A DNA stretch of 64,000 nt from Ashinkailepas kermadecensis (lineage: Eukaryota; Arthropoda; Thecostraca; Neolepadidae). A program made the position numbers and the translations under genes. Shown here one piece after another: positions 12,152 through 23,695 of the stretch. Each line of letters opens with the position of its first letter. Position 1 is the first letter of the stretch. The notes under the pieces are model-generated. The model searched no databases, had not been told where the DNA came from, and saw nothing but the letters and a program-made list of their open reading frames with translations. The stretch is taken from assembly GCA_034440615.1 (NCBI GenBank), contig JAOTOM010002316.1, positions 34,244 through 98,243 of the forward strand, written 5' to 3'.

Positions 12152-12257
12152 GACTAATCACCCCGGGCTAATCACCCCGGGCTAATCACACCGGGCTAAT
12201 AGCGCCGGGCTAATCACGCCGGGCTAATAGCGCCGGGCTAATCACCCCTGGCTAATC
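12152..12257. repeat. 15-bp minisatellite (CGGGCTAATCACCCC)
   Basis: Seven copies of CGGGCTAATCACCCC with variants CACACCG, AGCGCCG and CACGCCG in the last third. The variants alternate between copies 4 and 6. Confidence 0.92.
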
Positions 12258-12308
12258 GCACTGAAGAAACACATTCTTGAATACAGCTGAATATATCATG
12301 GAAGATCT

Positions 12309-12590
12309 GCACACATGTACACCACATGTACGCAACACATACGCCACACATATATCACACATACACAACACATAAACAACACATACACAACACATACACC
12401 ACACATACACCACACATACACCACACATACACCACACACACATTACATATATACCACACGTACACCACGCATACACCACACATACACAACACATACACAA
12501 CACATACACCACACATACACCACATATACATCACACATATCCTACACATATATCACACATACACCCAACATACATCACATATACTCCACA
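12309..12590. repeat. 11-bp tandem repeat (ACACATACACC)
   Basis: About 25 copies of ACACATACACC/ACACATACACA. The right half decays with TATA and CATATATC variants. It lacks T/G interruptions on the plus strand, so both strands give long low-complexity frames. Confidence 0.93.
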
Positions 12591-12599
12591 CACACGCCA

Positions 12600-13564
12600 C
12601 TATGATCACGTTGACGTCGCGAAATGGCGATTGAGCAGATTTGGCCTACAAGGCAACAACTTCCGAAGCAATTGAGACAGTTCCCCACCAACTTGGATCG
12701 GCTTGGTACGAAACCAACGTTTCCCGTAATTAATTCTGCGTTCCCACCTGCGCACTGTGTATGCGCGTGCCGCCGATACAGAAGTAGTCTGTGTGGCTTC
12801 CACCACAAGTTGTATACCAGCCGAGAAGTGGAGCTGGCGGCCGGATTCCAATGACGTGTCAATAATTCGCCAGCTGTCACCAGCCGGCGCCAACCGTCCG
12901 ACCAGATATCTATTTAGCCGTAAATTACGCCCCGGCTATTCCGCGAATTATGCGTTTGTCAAACACATCATCGTGCGTCCTCGGATTCTGGTTCGCCGTT
13001 CCCGTGGTTAGCGAAGGGGAGTGGCTGGGATATTCGGACACGTTCGTGCGCCGATTTCCCGGCGAAAATCCAGCTGTCGGCGCCAGTCGTGGGAAGCACT
13101 CCATTACAATCCAGCGACAGCTCGAACAGACGAGAGCTCGATAAACCGTACAGCGGTGCGAGATGAACATACGGCGACACTATTTATCCGTGTAGTTTTG
13201 ATGGATTTTGGAACCGTTCATTGTAGGCTTGCTTTGTTTCCGCTTAACTTGGGCAGATCCAAAGGTGAAGCGGGTCGCGTCCTTGCCACGTGCTTGAGCG
13301 ATATGGATGAACATTTCACTAAGCGCTACGGGTAGTTCAGGTGTTTTTCTTCCATTGCGTTCCATTATTCCCTGTGCAGTGACCACGAACTGTGTCTTCA
13401 ACATCACCTGGCAGAAGTCGCCTGCGTTCAAGAGAAGCACATTGGACAAATACTGGGTGATCTTTCCGGATGCGATCTCAGAGGAGCCGTCTCATTTTTT
13501 GTGTCCGTGTCGTACCAAAAAGGAGTCGAGTTCTCTCCAGGTATTTCTAGTCGGCGTACAATAC
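12600..13564. other. unassigned sequence, possible conserved non-coding block
   Basis: Single-copy sequence without a recognisable gene. Bases 12,880-13,100 are balanced in composition with many short palindromic words and could be an enhancer-like block. This is a guess from texture only. Confidence 0.35.
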
Positions 13565-13643
13565 GATATGCAATGAAGCATTTAGTAAGCTTGCTATGTC
13601 TGGTTGGTGTACAATACGATATGCAATGAAGCATTTAGTAAGT
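13553..13643. repeat. 55-bp direct duplication
   Basis: The sequence GTACAATACGATATGCAATG plus AAGCATTTAGTAAG occurs at about 13,557 and again at about 13,609. The first copy is followed by CTTGCTATGTCTGGTTGGT. This is two tandem copies, nearly identical. Confidence 0.85.
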
Positions 13644-13864
13644 TTGTCAACACAATTTTGCGATGATATCAGATGTATATCAGACGGAAATAACTTAGAA
13701 AACTGTAACTCTGTGTCCAGACACAGGCGATTTGTGAATTACCAAATCTACGGACAATAAAAAAGTAATAATCTATCGAAAATAAAGCCAGCAAGCTGTC
13801 ATACGACGAGTTTTTTAATTATGAATGACATGAACACCTCTTCAACTTCCTCCCCAGCTATCTC

Positions 13865-14875
<1,011 letters not shown>

Positions 14876-15045
14876 TCTGAGAAGCGGTAGCGTGTCTCGG
14901 ACGCGGAAGCGTGTCTCGGACGCGGAAGCATATCTCGGACGCGGAAGCATATCTCGGACGCGTAGGCGTGTCTCGGACGCAGAGGCGTATCTCGGACGTG
15001 GAGGCGTGTCTCGGACGCGGAAGCGTGTCTCGGACGCGGAAGAGG
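14876..15045. repeat. 19-bp minisatellite (TCTCGGACGCGGAAGCGTG)
   Basis: Eight to nine copies of TCTCGGACGCGGAAGCGTG with GCATA, GTAGGC and AGAGGC variants. The 19-bp period cycles through all three frames, giving a 19-residue super-repeat in translation that is not a gene. Confidence 0.93.
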
Positions 15046-15057
15046 TTCGCTCGTCAG

Positions 15058-15125
15058 AGTGTTGGTTGGTTGGTTATTGGAGTTTAGGGGCGCATCGACT
15101 GCGTCGGTCATGCGACGCAAAGCGA
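15058..15125 (-). mobile_element. SINE 3'-end fragment
   Basis: Contains TTGGTTGGTTGGTTATTGG followed by GTTTAGGGGCGCATCGACTG and CGTCGGTCATGCGACG. The same module occurs near 21,970, 51,240, 54,440, 61,730 and (as reverse complement) 63,690-63,745. The (GGTT)n end is the complement of an (AACC)n SINE tail, so this is the 3' end of a minus-strand copy. Confidence 0.65.
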
Positions 15126-15378
15126 CAAAAGCAGCGCGTGTTCTTGCCATTCAGCAAGCTTAGAGTGGTGGTCATCGTCGGAGCGCACTACTAGAGAAAC
15201 GGCTGGTCTGTTCGACATCAAGGAGTCAAGGAGCATAACAGAGGCAGAGAGTCCAGCGTCAGCCGGGGCAGGGTAGGCCCAGGTAAGTCATGAAAGCTGA
15301 AGATTCACCATGGGTTGAATCTTCAGCTTTGCACAGTGGTGTATTGTCATGTCATGCCATGCCATACCAGGGCGTATC

Positions 15379-15432
15379 TGTGTCTGCAGGTGTGTCTGCA
15401 GGTGTGTCCGCAGGTGTGTCGGCAGGTGGTGG
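15379..15432. repeat. 12-bp short tandem repeat
   Basis: Four copies of GTGTCTGCAG-type 12-mers (CTGCAGGTGTGT). Confidence 0.85.
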
Positions 15433-16682
15433 CGTGCCCTGTGTGCAATCGCATTACTTCATGCGTTCATGCAGGATTTTGCTCTGTGCCTGATCAATGC
15501 TTTGACTTGGCGTTTGCCGACCACAAGCTGAAAACATACAATTAATAAAACACACACTTCTTCATCAACAAACTTTGCACCTTCCCAGGAAATGTGTGAC
15601 TTTTGAAAACCAAAAGTTGAAATAGTGCCTGGAAACGAGAAGACAACAAAGAATACCCCAGCCAAGAAAGAAAAGAATAGTAAAATCGATTTATTCATAG
15701 ATATAATTAAATGTCTAAACAATCTTCGTAAATATGATCAGATTATCCAGCTGTTTTGAGCTCAAAATAAAGCATACGGACAAGTAGGTGCTTGGTCCAT
15801 TAAAATGAACTCTGCAATTAACGATACTCCGGTAGGGGTGGACTCCGCCCCCTTGTGGCTTTTAGCTTGTCTTTCCCTAACGCTTTATGATAGGATCGTC
15901 AAATCCGGTGACGTTTCACTTATTAATTGTCTATATTCACCGTATTTTAAGCAAAATCATAAAGCCTGTTCGTCGACTACATCCTGCATTTCCGTGGTGT
16001 GTAGAACTATTCGGGGAGCACAATGCATGAAAGCAATGGTGGGGCCAAATGGGTTGTGGGGGCACACTCAATAGGGTCCCATGTTAAAAGTTGAAATTAT
16101 TGGACGGGGCTAAGCCAACATTTAGGAGGCATTTCCCCACTCAAAAAAATATAATACAACAGTCCTGTTCCACACACGGATAAGTGGCGAGGTCCGTGGC
16201 TGACCACTGCATAGACGTGCCGTCACACATTCTACTGGTGACCTGCTCACAGCTATGTGCACCGAAATTGAAAGCTGAAACCAACATGATTTGCCACTCT
16301 CAAGTTCTCCAAATGACGCAAATATATTGGATCACAACCTCACGGCTGGGAGTGCGTAGGTGCCTAACCGGGTTGTGGCGCCAATCGTTTTCTTGGCGTT
16401 GGCTGATGTCGCAGGTGAGCCGAAATCGAGAAATTTAGCAATTCTCAAGGCCAGGAATTAGTGTTGGGCAGTACCAGAAGATGGTCCTTCGATTGATCAC
16501 ACGCACACAGTACAGGAAAAAATGGTTCTTTTCCTGAGTGTGGTTAGGAATAAGTGGTACCGAAGCACATTGCTGTGGTGTGTGCCTCAGGATAACATCA
16601 GAGACTGGATTACATTTTAGGGAGAAGTTCATACCTTCCTTTTATGGTACTTATTCTGTACCCATTGCCACATGGACACCAT
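15433..16682. other. unassigned intergenic sequence
   Basis: AT-richer single-copy sequence. Several frames of 65-90 codons exist on both strands, but none has a recognisable domain or convincing codon bias. Confidence 0.4.
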
Positions 16683-17376
16683 GCAGACCTACGCAGGTTA
16701 TGCCTATGTAGGCCATGCCAGGTCAGGCCAGACCTATGCAGGCCAGGCCTATACAGACCAGACCTATACAGACCAGACCTATACAGGCCAGACCTATACA
16801 GACCAGACCTATACAGACCAGACCTATACAGACCAGACCTATACAGGCCAGACCTATACAGGCCAGACCTATACAGACCAGACCTATACAGGCCATACCT
16901 ATACAGACCAGACCTATACAGGCCAGACCAGACCAGGCCAGACCTATACAGGCCAGACCTATACAGGCCAGACCTATGCAGGCCAGACCAGACCAGGCCA
17001 GACCTATACAGGCCAAACCTATACAGGCCAGACCAGACCAGGCCAGACCTATACAGACCAGACCTATACAGACCAGACCTATACAGACCAGACCTATACA
17101 GACCAGACCTATACAGACCAGACCTATACAGACCAGACCTATACAAACCAGACATATACAGACCAGACCTATACAGACCAGACCTACACAGGCCAGACCT
17201 ATACAGACCAGACCTATACAGGCCAGACCTATACAGACCAGACCTATACAGGCCAGACCTATACAGACCAGACCTATACAGGCCAGACCTATACAGGCCA
17301 GACCTATACAGGCCAGACCTATACAGACCAGACCTATACAGACCAGACCTATACAGGCCAGACCTATACAGACCAG
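16683..17376. repeat. 15-bp minisatellite (CAGACCTATACAGGC)
   Basis: About 46 copies of CAGACCTATACAGGC/CAGACCTATACAGAC. GGC and GAC variants are mixed along the array, with an occasional inserted CAGACCAGACCAGGC. The unit is five codons and stop-free in four or more frames, so frames of 180-280 codons arise on both strands (Arg-Pro-Asp-Leu-Tyr and similar). There is no unique coding flank. Confidence 0.97.
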
Positions 17377-18079
17377 CTCAGTCCAGCTGGATGTCTGGCG
17401 TACACTGACGCGAGTCAATGTCCGCCCATGCGAGTGCATAGTTTTATCCAATGGATGGGAACATTAACGACGTTCCTCTGGTTTGAAAATGCGATGAAAA
17501 CATTTTGCCTGAAATGACCTGATTATGGTTGACGTAACCCCCGCTTGTTCCTCACCCCACTCTCACCTGGAGGTAAAGCCAGTGCGTCTTGTGTATGTAG
17601 TGTTTCTGAGCACGAAGTCAGTCGTCGTGGCTTGAAGACTAAAAAGCATATTGCACAGACATATAAATTGTATTTACATCGTAACAGGTCATATTGAAGC
17701 TGATGTAATATCCATAGAATAAATATCTCATTACGTCCTAATGCTAAGTTCGAACTGCAGAAATACTACATGCATCAACAAATTAACCATATTATCACAT
17801 GTTGAGACAAATCTCTCTGTTAATAAGACGATGTGTAGAAAGATGATTTTTTCATGTCTGCATTATAACGAAAATGTTAAAATTTACAGCAAGCTCCTTG
17901 CATGATTTCCAAAAGCTTCTACAACTCAAGTGACTAATTATGTCTTTTCATGGAGAATCATTTTCAAACAAGGATAACATCAACGAAAACAGTAAATAAA
18001 ATCAACCTGACAGGCGAAACACTGCAAGAAAACAAACAACAAATAACAAAAACAATAAATATCTACCAAAGCATGAACG
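17377..18079. other. AT-rich 3' flank of the bHLH gene
   Basis: AT-rich sequence downstream of the minus-strand bHLH stop codon; it should contain the 3' UTR. I see no canonical AATAAA on the minus strand close to the stop, so the polyadenylation site is not placed. Confidence 0.4.
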
Positions 18080-18619
18080 CTAGCTGCCTCGCTTGAGCAG
18101 CTCCTGCAGTGCCGAAATATACGTTTGCGCCATCTGCAGCGTCTCGAACTTGGACAGCTTCTTGTCGTTGCCCAGGCACGGCACCACCTCGCGCAGTCTC
18201 TCGAACGCGTCGTTGAGTCCGTTCATCCTGCGCCGCTCGCGGGCGTTGGCGGCGGTGCGGCGGCGCTTCACCACCTCCACGGCAGGCGGGTTGTGGTTGC
18301 GGCGGCGGCCGGCGCGCCGCCGCTCCGGCACGTCCACGAAGCCGTCGGCCGGGTAGTAGTCGGCGTGCGCGCCCTCCTCCGGCCCGTACTCGGCGTAGAA
18401 GCCGTCGTCGGCGTAGCCGTCGCCGGCGTAGCCGTCGCCGGCGGCGAAGAGGCCGGCCTCCTGGTGCGGCGCCAGCGGCGGCTTCTGGTCGCCGCCGTTG
18501 GCGAAGTAGTGGGCGTCCGGCGGCGCGCCGGCCGACGCGGCCAGGCCGGCCGCGGCCGCGTCGAAGCCGACGAACTCGAGGCCGTCGACGCAGCCGCCGT
18601 ACGACTCGAACGCCGACAT
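18080..18619 (-). CDS. ato: atonal-family bHLH proneural transcription factor
   Basis: Single-exon gene of 179 codons encoding a nuclear class II bHLH protein. Family members pair with the E protein Daughterless/E12-E47, bind CANNTG E-boxes and commit ectodermal cells to sensory or neuronal fates. The bHLH lies at residues ~118-175, at the C terminus. The basic region [15 protein letters not shown] carries the E-box-contacting NxRER core. Helix 1 is [13 protein letters not shown]. The loop [13 protein letters not shown] leads to helix 2 [15 protein letters not shown]. The loop CLGND and helix 2 match Drosophila Atonal best and ATOH1 next; the NGLND and SKFET words also recall Cato/Amos, so orthology within the family is uncertain. 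The N-terminal half is Ala/Gly-rich, then has a Gly-Asp-Gly-Tyr acidic run (61-90), a plausible activation region. The start is the first in-frame ATG, with G at -3. The protein is shorter than Drosophila Atonal. It is intronless, as in ato and ATOH1, and very GC-rich compared with its flanks. A CCAAT word and E-boxes lie 280-330 bp upstream. Confidence 0.93.
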   Translation of the reverse strand: MSAFESYGGCVDGLEFVGFDAAAAGLAASAGAPPDAHYFANGGDQKPPLAPHQEAGLFAAGDGYAGDGYADDGFYAEYGPEEGAHADYYPADGFVDVPERRRAGRRRNHNPPAVEVVKRRRTAANARERRRMNGLNDAFERLREVVPCLGNDKKLSKFETLQMAQTYISALQELLKRGS

Positions 18620-18897
18620 CGCGTGCGGTCGGGGCGGCGCCGGCGCCCGGCCACAGGGCTCGGGCTCGCCGGGCTAGGGTGCAGAGAAGTGTTGAGCGGA
18701 CCGAGACTGTAGGGCACGTCGAGCGCACCGAGGGGTGGACGTCGAGCCGACGGCCACGTCGCGGGTCACTGCCCGGTCTCCACTGCCCTGGGTTGGCTCG
18801 GGCCGACAGTCCCGGCGGCCGCCCAGTCGATCGTGAGCGGCCGGAAAAACTGAACGCCGCGCCGGCTGCCGGATTTTGGTGCCTCCATGGGGCCGGT

Positions 18898-18946
18898 CAC
18901 GTGGTCCGGCCGGCGACCAATCAGCGCCAGATCTTCCGCCCAACTG
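18898..18946 (-). promoter_or_regulatory. possible proximal promoter motifs of the bHLH gene
   Basis: Upstream of the bHLH start there is a palindromic E-box CACGTG (18898-18903), a CCAAT word (18917-18921; inverted relative to the gene) and a second E-box CAACTG (18941-18946). Atonal-class genes are commonly autoregulated or cross-regulated through E-boxes, so these are plausible sites. No clear TATA box is visible, and short motifs like these occur by chance. Confidence 0.35.
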
Positions 18947-19097
18947 CCGGCTGCAATTCATGAGATATTTCAGCGTTTCTGGGCGAGTTTCAGAATGGGT
19001 GAAATCAGACAAAGGGCTCTCTCTATCTGACCAGGAGACGAGCATCGTTCCCGTGCTTTGGTCGTCGTCCACCAATAGCAGTTTGCAGGCCGCTTCC

Positions 19098-19255
19098 TTT
19101 CCAGGTGGCTGTCCCTTCCTTTCCGGAGGTTGTCCCTCCCTTTCCAGGAGATGTCTCTTCTTTTCCAGGGGGTTGTCGCTTCTTTTCCAGAAGGATGTCC
19201 CTTCCTTTCCAGGGGTTGTCCCTCGCCAGGCTTGCTTGCCAGGGGTTGTCCCTCT
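19098..19255. repeat. degenerate C/T-rich tandem repeat
   Basis: About seven diverged copies of a 20-22-bp word around CTTTCCAGGGGTTGTCCCT. Variants read as GGAGGTTGTCCC and AGGAGATGTCTC. Confidence 0.8.
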
Positions 19256-20351
19256 CATCATTTCGTCCATACTTGGAACAGGGCCATTGTCGCAAATGAA
19301 ACAGCAAGTTGTATGTCACCAGACAAACATGAGTTCGGCAAATTGTCATTATTTGGACGAGACTTTCAGAACAGATCAAATGGCAAAAATGTTTCGGTAC
19401 GTAGAGTAAAGACAGCTTGCTTAAATATAGGTAAAATTGAGCCAAACCCCATAGTCGCAAATACAAATTCTCCAACACCTAATTTGGCATCGTGACGTGT
19501 TTTCTTTAACACGAAATTTTCAGATAAATCTCTAGAAATGCACATTATGCTTAATGTACATTTACTAGCAGTGGCTTGCAAATGACTACTTGGGATATCC
19601 GGAGGAGGAGTTGCGCAATTATCGCTGATAAACTCCATCTTCAAAGCCAAAGCCATCAAAAGCCATCCCAGATCGCAATGTCGTCCCCAGCAGGACGTAG
19701 GAATCATTTTCAAACTAGAGGGATAAGACCGTTGCTGTCTCTGGGGCCCGTCCACACCTTAGCGAGAAAAAAAATCGTATATCGATAACCTTGGTTCTGG
19801 AGCACCGACGTTCTTCATTTTTAATCTTACGATCTAAATGTTTAATTCCGCTGCTAGAAAGCGCAGCCTGTGTTCTTGCCATGCTTCTTTGACCCTGTCT
19901 AGCCCAAATACAAATAGCCGACCCCCTCATTTCCCTATCGAGGAGACAAACAACGCCTTTTCACGGTTATACCATGGCAGGTTATCACGCTGGTCCTACA
20001 CTTTTTAATCTCTACGGATTGGCTGTGCTGCCCTGAAATGGCTATTGCTATTGCTGACTATTGGAATAGAGAAAACCTGTTTTATTCAGTAGCTTACAGC
20101 CAAGGGTGCAATGAAGATGATTGCTTCAGCACTAGCATGCAGGACGAAAAAGTAATGTCTGCTGTTTTGCAATACACAATTATATACAATAACTGCGCAG
20201 CTTTTCTTTCGAAGGTAACACATGTTGAAGGACAGGTCAGGCAGACAGGTGCCCACTCGCCGAACACGCTGCGGGTCACGGTGGCATTAACATGGAAGAA
20301 GATCATCCGGACGGACTTATGACGACACCGTCAGGCGAGTTCATCGACACC
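19256..20351. other. unassigned intergenic sequence
   Basis: Single-copy sequence with no supported gene. Frames of up to about 129 codons lack recognisable domains. Confidence 0.4.
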
Positions 20352-20600
20352 ATTCAGGTGTGACCTCATATACAGAAGCTGGAAATGTTCAGGTGTGACC
20401 TCATACAGAAGCTGGAAATGTTCAGGTGTGACCTCATACAGAAGCTGGAAATGTTCAGGTGTCACCTCACACAGAAGCTGGAAATATTCAGGGGTCACCT
20501 CATACAGAAGCTGTAAATATTCAGGTGTCACCTTATAAAGAAGCTGGAAATATTTGGATGTCACTTAATACAGAAGCTGGAAATATTCAGGAAGATGTCG
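20352..20600. repeat. 33-bp minisatellite
   Basis: Seven copies of a 33-bp unit: ACCTCATACAGAAGCTGGAA, then ATGTTCAGGTGTG. Divergence increases to the right. Confidence 0.93.
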
Positions 20601-20993
20601 TATTTCTTCGAAGTTTGCTGATTTGTATGTGGGGTCAGACACCACCAAAAATACCGGGTTGGCTCCGGACCCCAAGGACACCAGTTGTGGCGATGCCAAT
20701 GCCAGATTGCAGGCTTGCTGGAATAACAAAATATCCAAGATGAATCGATATCAAAGGCTCCGGTCGATCTTGAGAAGGTCCTGATAACAGTATGTGATTC
20801 TAAGGCATCTAAGGTACACAATTATAGCAATGCAAGCACACCAATTGCATGAAAACAGACAAAAGCTAAAAATACAGGGCACATGTACCAACATGCTTTC
20901 GGAAATCACACCAGTTCTGTGACCTGACATGACCTGACATGACCGACTACTTCGTCAATCAAAGGACAGGGAAGGACGTGTCTCAGTAGCACC
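20601..20993. other. unassigned spacer
   Basis: Single-copy spacer; only a small GACCTGACAT duplication at 20,929-20,942. Confidence 0.4.
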
Positions 20994-21343
20994 GCGCGGC
21001 GGCACGATACTGCACGTATTGTCGGTACTGACGAGGCCGGCACGATACTGCACGTATTGTCGGTACTGACGTGGCCGGCACGATACTGCACGTATTGTCG
21101 GTACTGACGTGGCCGGCACGATACTGCACGTATTGTCGGTACTGACGAGGCCGGCACGATACTGCACGTATTGTCGGTACTGACGAGGCCGGCACGATAC
21201 TGCACGTATTGTCGGTACTGACGAGGCCGGCACGATACTGCACGTATTGTCGGTACTGACGAGGCCGGCACGATACTGCACGTATTGTCGGTACCGACGA
21301 GGCCGGCACGATACTGCACGTATTGTCGGTACTGACGAGGCCG
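20994..21343. repeat. 38-bp minisatellite
   Basis: Nine nearly identical copies of a 38-bp unit: GAGGCCGGCACGATACTGCA, then CGTATTGTCGGTACTGAC. The GAGG/GTGG variant marks two adjacent copies near the left. All minus-strand frames remain open through it, giving three overlapping false ORFs. Confidence 0.95.
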
Positions 21344-21437
21344 TCACGTGTTGTGCCACTCCCCTTTATCCCTTCACCCGTCACCCCCTCACCCCCTCAC
21401 CCCCTCGAATGGTGAGAATTAATATACTCCTGCATAG

Positions 21438-21776
21438 CAACTTGTCAAAGAAACTTGTCGAAGAAACTTGTCAAAGAAACTTGTCAAAGAAACTTGTCAA
21501 AGAAACTTGTCAAAGAAACTTGTCAAAGAAACTTGTCAAAGAAACTTGTCAAAGAAACTTGTCAAAGAAACTTGTCAAAGAAACTTGTCAAAGAAACTTG
21601 TCAAAGACACTTGTCAAAGAAACTTGTCAAAGAAACTTGTCAAAGAAACTTGTCAAAGAAACTTGTCAAAGAAACTTGTCAAAGAAACTTGTCAAAGAAA
21701 CTTGTCAAAGAAACTTGTCAAAGAAACTTGTCAAAGAAACTTGTCAAAGAAACTTGTCAAAGAAACTTGTCAAAGT
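21438..21776. repeat. 13-bp minisatellite (AAACTTGTCAAAG)
   Basis: About 26 copies of AAACTTGTCAAAG with almost no variation (one GACAC at about 21,606). Extreme homogeneity suggests very recent expansion or strong replication slippage. The 13-bp period rotates the frame, giving identical Lys/Leu/Val/Thr/Cys peptides in all three plus-strand frames. Confidence 0.97.
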
Positions 21777-22218
21777 AAGGGCGTCTCACATCGTGCCGAT
21801 AAAACTTAGCGAGATAAGCCAACTGAAAGGGTAGCAAGGCCTGGACAAACCCAATTCATGTGCGACAATTTCAAGTTCACTTGAATCCATGACATGAATT
21901 CCCTCCCTGCCCAACCCCTACACTCATGCATGCTTTGATCTATTCAACAGATCAAACCCCATGAGATATTTGGGTTTTAGGGGCACCGACTGCGTTGGTC
22001 ATATAGTCAAACCCCACGACAGCAGGTATGAATGCATTGAAGTTTGAACAATGGCGGACAACGCAGGTGGGAGCGATTCATAAATTTTGGTGCGAAAATG
22101 ATATTCCATGTTTCTGTGAAAATGTGCCACGTAACTATTAAATATTTATAATGAGATGGAACGCTTGCTGCGCTCTACCTGTGTGTCTCTTAACACGGCA
22201 GCCGGATGGGGGCGGATT
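21777..22218. other. unassigned spacer with a SINE-tail remnant
   Basis: Single-copy spacer. Bases 21,972-22,010 (ATTTGGGTTTTAGGGGCACC, then GACTGCGTTGGTCATA) match the SINE 3'-end module seen at 15,060 and 51,240. The rest is unassigned. Confidence 0.5.
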
Positions 22219-22243
22219 CCCCCCCCCCCCCCCCCCCCCCCCC
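22219..22243. repeat. poly-C run of ~25 bp
   Basis: Uninterrupted C run. Such runs are prone to assembly length error, and the complementary G strand can form quadruplexes. Confidence 0.95.
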
Positions 22244-22337
22244 AAAGCACGTCAGTCCCGTCAGAAGTCCAGGCCAATGGCCGCCTAGTTCACGGTGCCA
22301 TATGGCGACACAAATAGCCGCGGAGCTGATTATCATG

Positions 22338-22890
22338 CAGCGGCACAGGACTGTGTCCGGGAGCCTGCCCACCACTGGCTGCGACACGGTACAGGACTGT
22401 GACCGGGAGCCTGCCCACCATTGGCTGCGACACGGCACAGGACTCTAACTCGGAGCCTGTCCACCACTGGCTACGACACGGTACAGGACTCCCACCGGGA
22501 GCCTGCCCACCACTGGCTGCGACACGGCACAGGACTGTGTCCGGGAGCCTGCCCACCACTGGCTGCGACACGGCACAGGACTGTGACCGGGAGCCTGTCC
22601 ACCACTGGCTGCGACACGGTACAGGACTCTAACTCGGAGCCTGTCCACCACTGGCTGCGACACGGTACAGGACTCCCACCGGGAGCCTGCCCACCACTGG
22701 CTGCGACACGGCACAGGACTGTGTCCGGGAGCCTGTCCACCACTGGCTACGACACGGTACAGGACTCCCACCGGGAGCCTGCCCACCACTGGCTGCGACA
22801 CGGCACAGGACTGTGTCCGGGAGCCTGCCCACCACTGGCTGCGACACGGTACAGGACTCTAACTCGGAGGCTGCTCACCATTGGCTCGGA
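22338..22890. repeat. 46-bp minisatellite
   Basis: About 12 copies of a 46-bp unit with motifs GGGAGCCTGCCCACCACTGG, CTGCGACACGG(T/C)ACAGGA, and a variable core of CTGTGTCC, CTGTGACC, CTCCCACC or CTCTAACT. The four core types recur in a partly ordered sequence along the array. Confidence 0.95.
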
Positions 22891-23082
22891 CAGACGTCGC
22901 CGACCATTATTAATACCAGTCAGCCCACGGTGAAGACAGGACCGTATGATCTGGATGGCGATCTGATCTGGTAATAAGCGGCGGCTCCATTGCCGCCCTC
23001 GGTCCGACAGCCGCCGATAATGGCGCACGTGGGTGTGCGGACCGAGATCCTGACCGCCCAGTCTAAGAAACCGGGCTGACCA

Positions 23083-23535
23083 CTAGCCCTGGCCGAGCTT
23101 ACCACTGACTCCGGCCAGGCTGACCACTGACTCCGGCCAGGCTTACCACTGACTCCGGCCAGGCTTACCACTGACTCCGGCCAGGCTTACCACTGACTCC
23201 GGCCTGGCTGACCACTGACTCCGATCGGGCTTACCACGGACTCCGGCCTGGCTGACCACTGACTCCGGCCGGGCTGACCACTGACTCCGGCCAGGCTGAC
23301 CACTGACTCCGGCCAGGCTGACCACTGACTCCGATCGGGCTTACCACGGACTCCGGCCTGGCTGACCACTGACTCCGGCCGGGCTGACCACTGACTCCCT
23401 CCAGGCTGACCACTGACTCCCTCCAGGCTGACCACTGACTCCGGCCGGGCTTACCACTGACTCCGATCGGGCTTACCACTGACTCCGATCGGGCTTACCA
23501 CTGACTCCCTCCAGGCTGACCACTGACTCCGGCCG
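23083..23535. repeat. 22-bp minisatellite
   Basis: About 20 copies of a 22-bp unit, GGCCAGGCTGACCACTGACT then CC. Variants are GATCGGGCTTACC, CTCCAGGCTGACC and GGCCTGGCTGACC. A block of about 110 bp (GATCGGGCTTACCACGGACT onward) occurs at 23,222 and again at 23,332, so short higher-order blocks have been copied. Confidence 0.93.
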
Positions 23536-23554
23536 GGCTGTCCGCGGACCATCA

Positions 23555-23695
23555 GAGCTGTCATCGGTACCGACCACACTCCGTCAAGGTCGTCATCAGT
23601 TCTGACCACACTCCGTCAAGGTCGTCATCGGTACCGACCACACCGTCAAGGCCGTCATTGATGCTGATCGCACACCATCAAAGCCGTTATCAGTA
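23555..23695. repeat. ~34-bp degenerate tandem repeat
   Basis: Four diverged copies of a GTCATCGGTACCGACCACAC / CTCCGTCAAGG type unit directly after the 22-bp array. Confidence 0.8.

Noticed and set aside
16644..17517. Long open frames of 240-280 codons on both strands (Arg-Pro-Asp-Leu-Tyr and Ile-Gly-Leu-Val-Cys type repeats)
   Set aside because: Pure translation of a 15-bp tandem array in several frames at once; no unique domain, start context or splice structure.
18063..18728. Longer alternative frames on both strands over the bHLH gene
   Set aside because: Shadow frames produced by high GC content; only the 18,080-18,619 frame encodes the bHLH.
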